Assembly (NCBI RefSeq): GCF_002307475.1
Contig: NZ_NTMH01000011.1
Span: 248,001-312,000 of the forward strand
DNA: 64,000 nucleotides
Reading direction: 5' to 3'
DNA from: Pantoea allii
Lineage (GTDB): Bacteria; Pseudomonadota; Gammaproteobacteria; Enterobacterales; Enterobacteriaceae
In this document: one piece after another, positions 10,044 through 19,452 of the stretch
Position numbering within the stretch: the stretch's first letter is position 1
Layout of the letters: each line of letters starts with the position of its first letter
Notes under the pieces: model-generated
Database searches by the model: none
Seen by the model: the letters and a program-made list of their open reading frames with translations, nothing else
Told to the model about the DNA's origin: nothing
Program-made: the position numbers and the translations under genes

Positions 10044-11798
10044 ATGTCTTTTACCTTACGCCCTTATCAACAGGACGCGGTCGATGCCACCATCGCCCAC
10101 TTCCGTCGCCATCATGAACCTGCCGTGATCGTCCTGCCCACCGGGGCCGGAAAAAGCCTGGTGATTGCCGAACTGGCGCGCCTGGCACGCGGTCGGGTGC
10201 TGGTGCTGGCGCACGTCAAAGAGTTGGTGGCGCAAAATCACAGCAAATATCAGGCTTACGGACTTGAGGCCGATATCTTTGCGGCAGGGTTGCAGCGTAA
10301 AGAGAGCCAGCGAAAGGTGGTGTTCGGCAGCGTCCAGTCCGTTGCACGTAATCTCAGCCTGTTTGACAGTGCTTTCTCACTGGTCATTGTGGATGAGTGC
10401 CACCGTATTGGCGACGATAAAGAGAGCCAGTACCAACAGATTTTTCATCATCTGCGCCAGCACAATCCCCAGTTACGATTGCTGGGTCTGACCGCCACGC
10501 CCTTTCGCCTGGGCAAGGGATGGATTTATCGCTTTCATTACCACGGCATGGTCCGTGGCGATGAGAAGGCTCTGTTCCGCGACTGCATCTACGAGCTGCC
10601 TCTGCGCTACATGATCAAGCATCAGTTTCTGGTGCCGCCAGAGCGGCTGGATATGCCGGTGGTTCAATATGATTTCAGCCGCCTCACCGCTCAGGCTAAT
10701 GGTCTGTTCAGCGAAGCCGACCTGAATCGGGAGCTCAAACAGCAGCAGCGGATTACTCCGCATATCATCCGGCAAATTGTAGAGTTTGCCGAGGATCGCC
10801 ACGGCGTCATGCTTTTTGCCTCCACCGTGGAGCACGCGCGCGAAATTCTGGGCCTGCTGCCCGAGAACAGCGCACTGGTGTCGGCGGAAACCCATGCGCA
10901 GGAGCGCGATGCGGTGATCGCGGCGTTTAAAGCCCAGCAGCTTAAATTTCTGGTTAACGTCGCGGTGTTAACGACCGGCTTTGATGCGCCGCATGTGGAT
11001 CTGATTGCAATCCTGCGCCCCACCGAGTCAGTCAGCCTGTATCAACAAATTGTGGGACGCGGTTTACGTTTGTCGCCCGGTAAAAAAGATTGCCTGATTC
11101 TGGACTACGCCGGAAATCCGCACGATCTTTTTACCCCTGAAGTGGGCGCGCCAAAAGGCAAAAGCGACAATCAGCCGGTGCAGGTATTCTGTCCTGCATG
11201 TGGTTTCGCGAATACATTTTGGGGTAAGGCCACTCAGGACGGCATGGTGATTGAGCACTTTGGCCGACGTTGTCAGGGCGTACTGGAAGACGATGAAGGC
11301 GAGCGGGAACAGTGCGACTATCGGTTTCGCTTTAAAAACTGCCCGGACTGTAACGCTGAAAACGATATCGCCGCTCGCCGCTGTCGGGAATGCGACAAGA
11401 TTCTGGTCGATCCCGACGATATGCTCAAAGCCGCCCTGAAGCTGAAAGATGCACGCGTACTGCGCTGCGGCGGCATGACGCTGGAACAGGGTAAGGACGA
11501 CAAAGGCGAATGGTTGAAAGCCACCTATTTTGATGAAGATGGCACCAGCGTCAGCGAACGGTTTCGCCTGCAAACGCCTGCACAGCGCAAAGCGTTTGAG
11601 CAACTGTTTATGCTCCCTCATCAGCGCGCCCCTGGCGTGCCATTAGGCTGGCAAACCGCTGCCGATGTGCTGGCTTTGCAACCCCTGCTGCGCCATCCCG
11701 ATTTTGTTGTGGCGCGCGCCAAAGGCCACTTCTGGCAGATCCGTGAAAAGCTCTTTGACTACCAGGGACGCTTTCGCCGCGCTAACGAACTCCGTTAG
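10044..11798 (+). CDS. radD: Putative DNA repair helicase RadD (YejH)
   Basis: The predicted protein is 584 aa, an SF2 helicase-like ATPase involved in recombination-associated repair and recovery from DNA damage in E. coli. It has the Q-type motif [10 protein letters not shown], Walker A PTGAGKS (near residue 35), the DECH box (DECHRIGDD), motif [12 protein letters not shown] and motif [11 protein letters not shown]. Its C-terminal part carries Cys clusters (CPACGF; CPDC...RRCREC) expected to bind zinc. ATG 10044 gives the E. coli length; upstream in-frame codons lack family similarity. It is divergent from rsuA, with rplY downstream under its own promoter. Confidence 0.94.
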   Translation: MSFTLRPYQQDAVDATIAHFRRHHEPAVIVLPTGAGKSLVIAELARLARGRVLVLAHVKELVAQNHSKYQAYGLEADIFAAGLQRKESQRKVVFGSVQSVARNLSLFDSAFSLVIVDECHRIGDDKESQYQQIFHHLRQHNPQLRLLGLTATPFRLGKGWIYRFHYHGMVRGDEKALFRDCIYELPLRYMIKHQFLVPPERLDMPVVQYDFSRLTAQANGLFSEADLNRELKQQQRITPHIIRQIVEFAEDRHGVMLFASTVEHAREILGLLPENSALVSAETHAQERDAVIAAFKAQQLKFLVNVAVLTTGFDAPHVDLIAILRPTESVSLYQQIVGRGLRLSPGKKDCLILDYAGNPHDLFTPEVGAPKGKSDNQPVQVFCPACGFANTFWGKATQDGMVIEHFGRRCQGVLEDDEGEREQCDYRFRFKNCPDCNAENDIAARRCRECDKILVDPDDMLKAALKLKDARVLRCGGMTLEQGKDDKGEWLKATYFDEDGTSVSERFRLQTPAQRKAFEQLFMLPHQRAPGVPLGWQTAADVLALQPLLRHPDFVVARAKGHFWQIREKLFDYQGRFRRANELR

Positions 11799-11811
11799 GC
11801 CGGATTAGCGT

Positions 11812-11840
11812 TTGCCCCTGCTGCCTATTACGGCTATAAT
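11812..11840 (+). promoter_or_regulatory. Sigma-70 promoter of rplY
   Basis: TTGCCC (11812-11817) and a perfect TATAAT (11835-11840) are separated by 17 bp. They lie about 90 bp before the rplY start codon and just after the radD stop, as expected for a strong ribosomal-protein promoter. Confidence 0.8.
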
Positions 11841-11929
11841 GCCGCCCGCTTTTGCATGTGCATAAGCAGTGTTGAATAACCCTTCTGTTACTGGGTCGCC
11901 TGTAGCAGGAATCATAAAGAGACGTATCA

Positions 11930-12214
11930 ATGTTCACTATCGAAGCAGCAGAACGTAAAGAGCAGGGTAAGGGTGCGAGCCGCCGCCTGCGCACAGCAAA
12001 CCGTTTCCCGGCCATCATCTACGGTGGTTCAGAAGCAGCGGTTGCTATCGACCTTGACCACGACCAGGTGATGAACCTGCAAACTAAGCCAGGCTTCTAC
12101 GATGAAGTTCTGACTCTGGTGGTTGACGGTAAAGACACCAAAGTTAAAGTGCAGGCTGTTCAGCGTCACCCGTTCAAGCCAAAACTGCACCACATCGACT
12201 TCGTTCGCGCTTAA
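11930..12214 (+). CDS. rplY: 50S ribosomal protein L25
   Basis: The predicted protein is 94 aa, the short (single-domain) gamma-proteobacterial L25 that binds 5S rRNA in the large subunit. It is full length and very similar to the E. coli protein, including the basic GKGASRRLR segment and the C-terminal [15 protein letters not shown]. The ribosome site is AAGAGA before ATG 11930. It is a single-gene unit with its own promoter (11812-11840) and terminator (12237-12264). Confidence 0.97.
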   Translation: MFTIEAAERKEQGKGASRRLRTANRFPAIIYGGSEAAVAIDLDHDQVMNLQTKPGFYDEVLTLVVDGKDTKVKVQAVQRHPFKPKLHHIDFVRA

Positions 12215-12236
12215 TCGCCGAATGGGTTGAACGTAG

Positions 12237-12264
12237 AAGGGCCGGTTGCGAAACCGGCCCTTTT
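12237..12264 (+). terminator. rplY terminator
   Basis: AAGGGCCGGTT (12237-12247) pairs perfectly with AACCGGCCCTT (12252-12262) around a 4-nt loop and is followed by T residues. It lies between the convergent rplY and ndpA ends. Confidence 0.9.
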
Positions 12265-12307
12265 ATTTTGTCTGTTGCCCGCCGGAACGCATCGCCCCGG
12301 CCTGGTA

Positions 12308-13312
12308 TTACTTACTGCTGGTGCGGCGTTGAAGCTGTTCGCGCAGGTTAGGTGGTGTTCCTTTGATGGTCAGCGTATCCGTTGCCGGGTCCCAGAAAAT
12401 GCGTTCACCAAGTAACAGTGCGTCGAAGTTCAGGGTCAGACCGCCGCCGCTGCCGGCAAACTTGGTTAACTGGCGTAACGTACCGCGATCCGCCGGGAAA
12501 TGTTCTTCCAGTTCATAGCCCTGTTCCTGGGTAAAGGCTTCAAACGTCTTTTCACCCAGCGGAGGGAGCTCGCCTGATAATTCTTTTAGCGCAATTTCTT
12601 CGCCCGCCTGAAGCTGCTCATTACAGTAGCTGTAAACCTGCTGACGGTAATTTTGGCGTTCGTTTTTATCCAGATTCGACTCGTCACAGTAGTCATCCAC
12701 TGCCTGTAACAGTCCCCGGTTTTGCGCCTTGGTATCCAGTCCGACTTCCGCACCCAGGAAGTCCATAAAGAAATCAGAAACTTTGCGCCCGACGCGTCCA
12801 CGCAGGAAAGTCAGGTAACGGGTGGATTCCGGATTCGTTTCCCATTCGGTCAGATCGATACGTGCCACAATATCGGCATGATTAATATCCAGATAATGGG
12901 TACTGCTGATATCCATTTGTTCGTTGACGCGCATACTGGACTGGCTGTTCAACACCGCCACCAGTAAATATTCGACCGCCAGGTAGCGGTACTGAATAAA
13001 CAGCACCACGCCGCCTTCGGCGAACGGATATTTTGCCAGTTCATCACGCAGACGTCCGGTCGCAGCCCGGCTAAAAGCGAGAAAATCATCGTTACCTTTG
13101 CGGCAGTTGCGCAGCGCTTCTGCCAGCTCGCTTTCAGCATTAAACAGCCCGTAAGCTTTACTCTTCGCACTGTAAACACGGTGCAGCTCTTCCACCATCG
13201 CTTCGACGGTGTTGGTGGCAGGCAGTAACGAATCACGAAGCACCAGCTCTAACTGATTTTCATCACGTTTAATTAACTGATGCAAGGCAATCTGGTCGAT
13301 ATCCAGACTCAT
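12308..13312 (-). CDS. ndpA: Nucleoid-associated protein YejK (NdpA)
   Basis: The predicted protein is 334 aa of the NdpA family, a nucleoid-associated protein that in E. coli associates with topoisomerase functions. Start [18 protein letters not shown] and the C-terminal FAGSGGG...[18 protein letters not shown] are diagnostic. ATG 13312 is chosen because AGGAGAG precedes it; an upstream in-frame start would add 13 unrelated residues. It is divergent from yejL and convergent with rplY, as in E. coli. Confidence 0.94.
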   Translation of the reverse strand: MSLDIDQIALHQLIKRDENQLELVLRDSLLPATNTVEAMVEELHRVYSAKSKAYGLFNAESELAEALRNCRKGNDDFLAFSRAATGRLRDELAKYPFAEGGVVLFIQYRYLAVEYLLVAVLNSQSSMRVNEQMDISSTHYLDINHADIVARIDLTEWETNPESTRYLTFLRGRVGRKVSDFFMDFLGAEVGLDTKAQNRGLLQAVDDYCDESNLDKNERQNYRQQVYSYCNEQLQAGEEIALKELSGELPPLGEKTFEAFTQEQGYELEEHFPADRGTLRQLTKFAGSGGGLTLNFDALLLGERIFWDPATDTLTIKGTPPNLREQLQRRTSSK

Positions 13313-13470
13313 GGTAAACTCTCCTAATAGCACAGGCGCGTATTCAAACACCGCCAGCAGCAGCTTTCAACTCCATGCATCATGCGAACAGTGCGCTTTC
13401 GATAAATTTGCGGAAAAAAGTGCGCTGTTCCGGTACTATATCGCCTTTTGAGACGAGATAACTTTTCGCT

Positions 13471-13695
13471 ATGCCACAATCATCCCGTTACAGCGACCAA
13501 CGCGTTGAACAACTCCTCGCGGAAATGGCGCAGGTTTTGCAAAAAGACCAGGCACCCACCGACCTCTCCCTGATGGTACTGGGGAACATGGTAACCAACC
13601 TGATTAACAGCGATGTTGCGCCTGCGCAACGTCGCTCTCTGGCACGTTCTTTTGCTGATGCTCTGCAGGCATCGGTAGACGACAGCACCCATTAA
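13471..13695 (+). CDS. yejL: DUF1414 family protein YejL
   Basis: The predicted protein is 74 aa, small, soluble and largely helical, and matches YejL (75 aa in E. coli) over its whole length (e.g. [25 protein letters not shown]). Function is unknown. It lies 22 bp upstream of yejM and is probably co-transcribed with it. Confidence 0.9.
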   Translation: MPQSSRYSDQRVEQLLAEMAQVLQKDQAPTDLSLMVLGNMVTNLINSDVAPAQRRSLARSFADALQASVDDSTH

Positions 13696-13717
13696 TTCGC
13701 TGATCTGACGTAAAACT

Positions 13718-15472
13718 ATGGTAACCAACCGACAGCGCTACCGCGAGAAAGTCTCCCAGATGATTAGCTGGGGACACTGGTTTGCTCTGTTCAATATCTT
13801 TTTCGCGCTGATTCTGGGTAGCCGCTATCTGTTGGTTGCCGACTGGCCTGCCTCGTTGGCGGGACGTATCTATGCGTACACAAGCTGGGTGGGTCACTTC
13901 AGCTTTATTGTTTTTGCCGCTTATCTGTTGATTATCTTCCCGCTGACGTTTGTCGTCATGTCGCAACGTTTGATGCGGGTGCTTTCGACGGTGGTCGCCA
14001 CCGCCGGCTTAACGTTGCTGATGGTCGACAGTGCCGTGTTCAATCGTTTCCATTTACACCTTAATCCGGTGGTATGGGAACTGGTGATTAACCCCGATCA
14101 AAGTGAAATGGCGCGCGACTGGCAGCTGATGTTTATCGGTGTGCCGCTGATTTTCCTGGTGGAGATTCTGTTTGCTACCTGGAGCTGGCAGAAGCTGCGC
14201 AGCCTGAACCGCCGCTCTTTTGGCAAGCCGCTGGCAGCACTCTTTATCAGCGCCTTCTTTGCCAGCCACTTAATGTATATCTGGGCTGATGCCAATTTTT
14301 ATCGCCCGATTACCATGCAGCGCGCAAATTTGCCCCTTTCCTATCCTATGACGGCACGTCGCTTTCTGGAGCGCCACGGTTTGCTGGATGCGCAGGAATA
14401 TCAGCGCCGTCTGGTGCAACAAGGCGATCCTGAAGCCGCAGCAGTACAGTATCCGCTCAGTGATATCACCTTTGCGGATAAAGGCGCACGCGATAATTTG
14501 TTAGTGATTACGGTGGATGGGCTGAACAGCGCCAGTAGTGACAGCGCCCTGCCAGCATTGAACCAGTTTGCCAGCCAGAACGTACGCTTTACCCAACATT
14601 TCAGCGCGGGCGATAATGCAGAAAAAGGCCTGTTTGGTCTGTTCTACGGTATCTCGGCCAGCTATATGAACGGTGTGCTGGCACAGCGAACGCCGTCCGC
14701 CCTTCTCACCGCATTGAGCACCCAGGGCTATCAGTTTGGCCTGTTCTCATCGGATGGATTTAGTCAGCCACTTTATCGTCAGGCTCTGCTGTCCGACTAC
14801 ACGCTGCCTGCCAGTGAAGAACAGCCCAATGCCAGCACCGTCTCGCAATGGCAAAACTGGCTGGGCGCTCAAAAGAGCGATGGTACGCCATGGTTCTCCT
14901 GGGTGGCACTGCATGGCCCGACAGTGAGCGGCGATAACGCCAAAGCACGGCAGCGCAGCTATATGCGTCAGGCACCGGCGCTCAATGATCAGATTCAGGC
15001 CATTCTCTCTACATTGCAGCAACGTGACTTGCTGAAAAACACCGTGGTGGTCATTACGGCGCAGCATGGCGTGCCGCTGGATGGCGATCCCGATAATGAA
15101 GGCAATCGCCAAATCCTGCAGGTTCCACTGGTTATTCACTGGCCGGATACGCCAGCACAGACGGTGACGCGCCTTTCCGATCATCAGGATGTGATGGTGA
15201 CGCTGATGCAGCGCTTGCTGCACGTCAGTACGAATCCGGTGAATTATGCCCAGGGTGAAGATCTGTTTGCTGCTCAGCGTCGCCATGACTGGGTCACCAG
15301 TAGTGAAGACAACAAGCTGGTGATCACGACGCGTGACATCACGCTGGTGCTGAACAATAACGGGAGCTACCGTGCTTATGACGCCAGTGGAAAAGTGCTG
15401 AAAGATCATAAACCGGAGCTGGCGCTATTGTTGCAGGTGCTCACAGAAGAGAAACGTTTTATCGCTAACTGA
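13718..15472 (+). CDS. yejM: LPS homeostasis protein YejM (PbgA/LapC)
   Basis: The predicted protein is 584 aa and essential in E. coli. Five N-terminal transmembrane helices (about residues 20-195) are followed by a basic linker and a periplasmic sulfatase-like domain starting with NLLVITVDGLNS. The pseudo-hydrolase fold senses lipopolysaccharide and restrains LapB, so that LpxC is stabilised when LPS is low. The length nearly equals that of E. coli (586). It is second in a yejL-yejM unit and is followed by tRNA-Pro. Confidence 0.95.
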   Translation: MVTNRQRYREKVSQMISWGHWFALFNIFFALILGSRYLLVADWPASLAGRIYAYTSWVGHFSFIVFAAYLLIIFPLTFVVMSQRLMRVLSTVVATAGLTLLMVDSAVFNRFHLHLNPVVWELVINPDQSEMARDWQLMFIGVPLIFLVEILFATWSWQKLRSLNRRSFGKPLAALFISAFFASHLMYIWADANFYRPITMQRANLPLSYPMTARRFLERHGLLDAQEYQRRLVQQGDPEAAAVQYPLSDITFADKGARDNLLVITVDGLNSASSDSALPALNQFASQNVRFTQHFSAGDNAEKGLFGLFYGISASYMNGVLAQRTPSALLTALSTQGYQFGLFSSDGFSQPLYRQALLSDYTLPASEEQPNASTVSQWQNWLGAQKSDGTPWFSWVALHGPTVSGDNAKARQRSYMRQAPALNDQIQAILSTLQQRDLLKNTVVVITAQHGVPLDGDPDNEGNRQILQVPLVIHWPDTPAQTVTRLSDHQDVMVTLMQRLLHVSTNPVNYAQGEDLFAAQRRHDWVTSSEDNKLVITTRDITLVLNNNGSYRAYDASGKVLKDHKPELALLLQVLTEEKRFIAN

Positions 15473-15503
15473 TTAATAATGCGGCAGTTAGTTGCCGGGT
15501 AGC

Positions 15504-15531
15504 TTGCATTCGTGCGAAGAATCAGTAGACT
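15504..15531 (+). promoter_or_regulatory. Promoter of tRNA-Pro
   Basis: TTGCAT (15504-15509) and TAGACT (15526-15531) are spaced by 16 bp and end 14 bp before the mature tRNA 5' end. Confidence 0.6.
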
Positions 15532-15545
15532 AGCTTTCCAAAGTT

Positions 15546-15622
15546 CGGCACGTAGCGCAGCCTGGTAGCGCACTGTCATGGGGTGTCAGGGGTCGGAGGT
15601 TCAAATCCTCTCGTGCCGACCA
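15546..15622 (+). tRNA. proL: tRNA-Pro (anticodon GGG)
   Basis: The gene is 77 nt with an encoded CCA. The acceptor stem CGGCACG/CGTGCCG, the D arm GCGC...GCGC, an anticodon loop ATGGGGT giving anticodon GGG (read from loop positions 34-36), and the T arm with GGTTCAAATCC are all complete. The sequence differs from E. coli proL by a C-G to U-A change in the anticodon stem. It follows yejM as in E. coli. I looked for a second copy of its 3' end as an attachment site and found none. Confidence 0.97.
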
Positions 15623-15634
15623 AATAATCCCTTT

Positions 15635-15663
15635 AAAAGCAGCCATTTACGGCTGCTTTTTTT
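15635..15663 (+). terminator. Terminator after tRNA-Pro
   Basis: AAAAGCAGCC (15635-15644) and GGCTGCTTTT (15651-15660) form a 10-bp stem with a 6-nt loop, followed by T residues to 15663. Confidence 0.9.
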
Positions 15664-15745
15664 ATTGCCTGCGAACTGAGTCAGGCAATATCCATTCTGA
15701 CAGCCCAGATGCCCACGCCTTTCTGGTATCTGGGCGATCAAACCC

Positions 15746-17260
15746 TCAGGGCTGCAGATCGATCACCACCATATTCCAGCTGAGAGGCGGAAGTGACACC
15801 TGTTTCTGGCGACGCTGTGCATCGGTGACAGTGCGCGGCTGCGGCACCACCTTATCCGGCTCAGTAAAGGTATTTTTAGCGTCCAGCGCATGGCCCGCTA
15901 ACACGACATGTTGTGATAATGTCCCCTCACCAAACTCATCGAGCACAAAGGTAATGTCTGCCGCATCATGGGCGTGCGTGTTCAACGCGAAGAAGGCGAT
16001 CTGCTGTTTCTCTTCGTTGTAAACGGCCGCACTCTGAACCTGTCGGGTTTCGCCATGCACGGTGTTCACCGTAGGAACATTGGCAAAATAGCGTAATGCC
16101 TGTCCCCGTCCATACTGACTCACCATCTGGAAAGGCCAGAAGATGGTCTGGCGAATCACCTCACCACCGGGGCGGGTGAAAATGGGAGCAATCACATTGA
16201 CCAGTTGAGCCAGGGACGCCATTTTTACCCGGTCACAGTGATTGAGCAACGAACACATTAGCCCACCGAACGTCAGCGCATCCAGAAAAGTATAAGACTG
16301 TTCCAGTAACGGCGGCGCTTCCTGATACAGGTTGTTCGGGTCGATAAAGTGATCCTGCCAGGGCTCGCCTTCGATAGACCAGATATTCCATTCATCAAAC
16401 GACAGCATCATCTTTTTATCGCTGCGCAGTTTGGCTTTAACATAGTCGGCCGTTGCCGTAATGGTATGAATAAAATCATCCATTTTCTGGAACGAGGCTA
16501 AGAAATCCTGTGGATGACCGGTACTGTTTTCAAAGTAATGATGGCACGACAGGTAGTCAATCTGATGATAAAGCCCCTCCAGTACAATGCGATCCCATTC
16601 GGGATAGCTGGCCTGAAGCGAATTAGAACTGCCGCATCCGACCAGCTTGATATCCCGATCAACCCAACGCATGATTTTTGCCGTTTCACGCGCTTTTTTA
16701 ACGTAATCTTCCGCACTCAACTGCCCGGTCTGCCACTCGCCGTCCATCTCGTTACCCAGGCACCAGAGCTTGAAATTATAGGGTTTTTGCCGGCCATGCT
16801 GGATACGCAGATCGCTGAGTGCGGTGCCGGATGCCAGATTACAGTACTCAATGAAGTAACCGGCCTCCTGCGGCGTGCCTGTGCCGAGATTGACGGCGAT
16901 CATCGGCGTAACCCCATACTTTTCGCACCAGGTGGCAAACTCATCTATGCCAAACTGATTGCTTTCTTTGGTCAGCCACGCGTAATCCAGCCTTACCGGG
17001 CGCGCTGATTTTGGGCCAATACCATCGCGCCAGTTGTATCCCGAGACAAAATTACCGCCGGGATAACGGACGGTGCTAATCCCCAGCTCTCTTACCCGTT
17101 CGCCCACGTCCTGACGAAAACCCTGTGCGTCCGCCGTGGCATGGCCCGGTTCATAGATGCCGCTGTAGACGGCCCGTCCAAGGTGTTCCACAAAGGAACC
17201 GTACAGGGCATCGTCCACCCGATCGATGGTGTTTTGTTTTTGAAAAAAGTACTTAATCAT
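15746..17260 (-). CDS. GH51 alpha-L-arabinofuranosidase (non-secreted)
   Basis: The predicted protein is 504 aa, a retaining glycoside hydrolase of family 51 that releases arabinofuranosyl residues from arabinan or arabinoxylan oligosaccharides. The (beta/alpha)8 barrel carries VRYPGGNFVSGYNWRDG. The acid/base Glu is in CLGNEMDG (Glu near 171) and the nucleophile Glu in SFDEWNIW (near 290). A C-terminal beta-sandwich domain begins near 400. There is no signal peptide, so it acts in the cytoplasm on imported oligosaccharides. ATG 17260 follows AAGGGAAGAA; an in-frame ATG seven codons upstream is less likely. It lies 41 bp after the GPH symporter gene, so one operon is expected. Confidence 0.93.
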   Translation of the reverse strand: MIKYFFQKQNTIDRVDDALYGSFVEHLGRAVYSGIYEPGHATADAQGFRQDVGERVRELGISTVRYPGGNFVSGYNWRDGIGPKSARPVRLDYAWLTKESNQFGIDEFATWCEKYGVTPMIAVNLGTGTPQEAGYFIEYCNLASGTALSDLRIQHGRQKPYNFKLWCLGNEMDGEWQTGQLSAEDYVKKARETAKIMRWVDRDIKLVGCGSSNSLQASYPEWDRIVLEGLYHQIDYLSCHHYFENSTGHPQDFLASFQKMDDFIHTITATADYVKAKLRSDKKMMLSFDEWNIWSIEGEPWQDHFIDPNNLYQEAPPLLEQSYTFLDALTFGGLMCSLLNHCDRVKMASLAQLVNVIAPIFTRPGGEVIRQTIFWPFQMVSQYGRGQALRYFANVPTVNTVHGETRQVQSAAVYNEEKQQIAFFALNTHAHDAADITFVLDEFGEGTLSQHVVLAGHALDAKNTFTEPDKVVPQPRTVTDAQRRQKQVSLPPLSWNMVVIDLQP

Positions 17261-17301
17261 TTTCTTCCCTTCTGTTTTCACAATGGATTACAGCTGGAGA
17301 C

Positions 17302-18705
17302 TCAGTCGGGATGAGTCGAGAACAGATCGTCTTCAATGGTTTTCATTTTGGCGGTAGTCAGGATATAGCGCGTGCGGACCAGCCACACAGACAGCAGATA
17401 ACCGACCACGGGAATCCAGACCATCAGTGCGTAAATGCCATCGATCGCGCTGCGGCTTTGTTCGACCACATTGGCCTGATAGCCGGTAAACGACAGAACC
17501 CCGCCCACAATCGCGCCACTGACGGCCAGGGCAATTTTGAGTGAAAACAGGTTGCCGGAGGCACAGATCCCGGATAAGCGCTTGCCCGTTTTCCAGTCAC
17601 CGTAGTCATCGACATCGCCAATGAACGACCACAGGATGGGTGCACCAATCTGATGAATGACAGACAGGATAAAAAACCAGATGAAAACCAGCACACTACT
17701 CTGGGCGGGTAAAAAGAAGAACACGATCGACATTGCCAGGGCTGTCGATTTAGCGGCCTGATAAACCTGGACTTTACACCAGCGGTTGGTGAAATACGGG
17801 GTAATGTACGAGCCAAGAATACCGGCAATAATGCCGGTACTCAGAAACAGCGTGGCGTAATAGTCGTTCAGTCCCATCACGTATTTTGCGAAATAGATAC
17901 AGGCCGCGCCGCGTACAAAGGAAGGAATGCAGTCGAGAAACATGGCAAAAACACAAACAACCCACTGATCGTTTTTCGTAATTTGCCGGATGATCGCGAA
18001 AATCGACTCCCCGGCATTGCTCTTAGGTGTAATGCGCTCTCGGGTGGTCGCGACGCAAAAAACAAACAGAAACAGGGAGATCACGGCAAACAGCGTGATG
18101 ACCCAGAAGAAACCAATTTGCCGGTTTCCGTTACCGAAAAACGCCACCATCGGCAGTAAGGTCAGGGTGCAGAACAAGCTGGCAAGCCCTGCGCCCATAA
18201 AGCGGAACTGCTGGCAGGAAACCCGTTCCTGCGCATTGGTGGTGATCACCCCGCCCAACGAGCAGTAAGGAATATTCACCCCAGAGTAAAGCAGCGACAG
18301 GATGAGATAGGTAATAAAGGCATACATGACCTTTGCATGGCCCTGTAAATCCGGCGTGTAAAACATCACCATACAGCTAATGGCAAAGGGCACGGCAAAA
18401 CCAATAATCCACGGACGAAAACGCCCCCAGCGCGTCGTGGTTTTATCAATATAAGCGCCGTAAAAGGGGTCGAAAACCGCATCGGCAAAACGTACAACAA
18501 GAAATATGGTCGCCACAACCCCCGGTGCCAGTCCAAATATATCCGTATAGAAAAAAGACAAGAACATGGTTATCGGATTAAACAGCATATTACAGGCGGC
18601 ATCACCGGCCCCAAATCCGGCCTTTTCAACAAAGCCAACGCGACCCGAGCGCACCGGCTGGGCACGATAAGCGGTATCACTGTTTGACGTAATATTCGTT
18701 TTCAT
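17302..18705 (-). CDS. GPH-family glycoside:cation symporter (YicJ/XynT-like)
   Basis: The predicted protein is 467 aa with about 12 transmembrane helices, of the glycoside-pentoside-hexuronide symporter family (MFS clan). Family markers include the N-terminal EKAGFGAGDAACN segment, DAVFDPFYGAYIDKT and a second-half DDYGDWKTGKR. It probably imports arabino-oligosaccharides or a related plant glycoside with a cation, for the arabinofuranosidase encoded next. The exact substrate is inferred from the operon only. AAGGTG lies before ATG 18705. It is the first gene of the unit; the upstream region carries an inverted repeat. Confidence 0.9.
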   Translation of the reverse strand: MKTNITSNSDTAYRAQPVRSGRVGFVEKAGFGAGDAACNMLFNPITMFLSFFYTDIFGLAPGVVATIFLVVRFADAVFDPFYGAYIDKTTTRWGRFRPWIIGFAVPFAISCMVMFYTPDLQGHAKVMYAFITYLILSLLYSGVNIPYCSLGGVITTNAQERVSCQQFRFMGAGLASLFCTLTLLPMVAFFGNGNRQIGFFWVITLFAVISLFLFVFCVATTRERITPKSNAGESIFAIIRQITKNDQWVVCVFAMFLDCIPSFVRGAACIYFAKYVMGLNDYYATLFLSTGIIAGILGSYITPYFTNRWCKVQVYQAAKSTALAMSIVFFFLPAQSSVLVFIWFFILSVIHQIGAPILWSFIGDVDDYGDWKTGKRLSGICASGNLFSLKIALAVSGAIVGGVLSFTGYQANVVEQSRSAIDGIYALMVWIPVVGYLLSVWLVRTRYILTTAKMKTIEDDLFSTHPD

Positions 18706-18783
18706 TTTTCACCTTTCACCTTCCTGAAAAGAGGTGGCGATAAGCATATGTTTTAGAGCTATTTTTGGCCTACGATAACCCTC

Positions 18784-18829
18784 GCATAAGCAAAATCATG
18801 ACTATATTTTCCATATATTTAGCTTATGC
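18784..18829 (-). promoter_or_regulatory. Candidate operator/promoter of the arabinofuranosidase operon
   Basis: GCATAAGC (18784-18791) and GCTTATGC (18822-18829) are perfect inverted copies 38 bp apart. They flank a minus-strand -10-like TATAGT (18806-18801). A related TAAGCATATG lies at 18741-18750, nearer the gene. The layout resembles paired operator half-sites around a promoter. No regulator gene is adjacent, so the binding protein is unknown. Confidence 0.4.
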
Positions 18830-19452
18830 AGGCATAAAAGCCGGAGGACGTTACCCCATTGTGTAACCTCCTGTGATGGAGAACGGTGTGATTTCCTGTA
18901 TATAAATATCGTGCTGAATGGCGACAAAAAGATCATTAAGAGGAGAGTAAAGAGGAATAAAACAGAATCGCTTCACTCACCCTCTTGTGGGTTTGAATTA
19001 ACCAATCATTTAAGTAAAAGAGGTCAATTAAGATATTGTTCAATCGATATAAACCTGATGAAATGCATTATCGTTAAATAATGAAAGCTAAAAATATACA
19101 GTGCAGAAACATGCATATTTAATGTTGTAAAAACGCGGTGAAAGTGCCCTTACGGCGGCAACGTACCAGGCTGACCGCCAATACATCCTCAGCGTGCAGC
19201 ACGTGTTTCCTGCCGCGTGCAGAAAGCAGCCCACCCTCAGTGCATGCGCAGGGCCATCTGCTCTGTCATCGGCTGCCCTGCTGCGGCGGTCTGAAAGCGG
19301 CGGTCAGCGCTGCCACCGTGCAACCTCGAAATGACATTATGAATAAATTCCATTAACTTACTCGTCGCAGGAAGCCCAAACGCACGCTACGCTTATCGGC
19401 ATCATTGGGTTTGTGGTTGAATACAAACAACATTTTCAGGCATACGATTAAC
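18830..19452. other. Intergenic region without a recognisable gene
   Basis: This stretch lies between two divergent genes. GGAG-(3-nt bulge)-GTTAC and GTAACCTCC at 18843-18871 can form a small hairpin. Two TGTGAT direct repeats lie at 18872 and 18887. 18900-19135 is AT-rich. 19136-19330 is clearly richer in G+C and contains an unconvincing 72-codon ORF without a good ribosome site. The end should contain the promoter of the mechanosensitive channel gene, which I could not place. Confidence 0.5.

Noticed and set aside
15546..15622. tRNA-Pro as an integration site for a genomic island
   Set aside because: No second copy of the tRNA 3' end and no integrase gene were found in the window.
18872..18891. 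TGTGAT repeats as a CRP site
   Set aside because: The two motifs are direct, not inverted, and 15 bp apart, so they do not form a CRP palindrome.
19138..19356. 72-codon ORF upstream of the mechanosensitive channel
   Set aside because: No ribosome site and odd composition (many Cys, Ser, Arg); it looks like chance coding in a G+C-rich patch.
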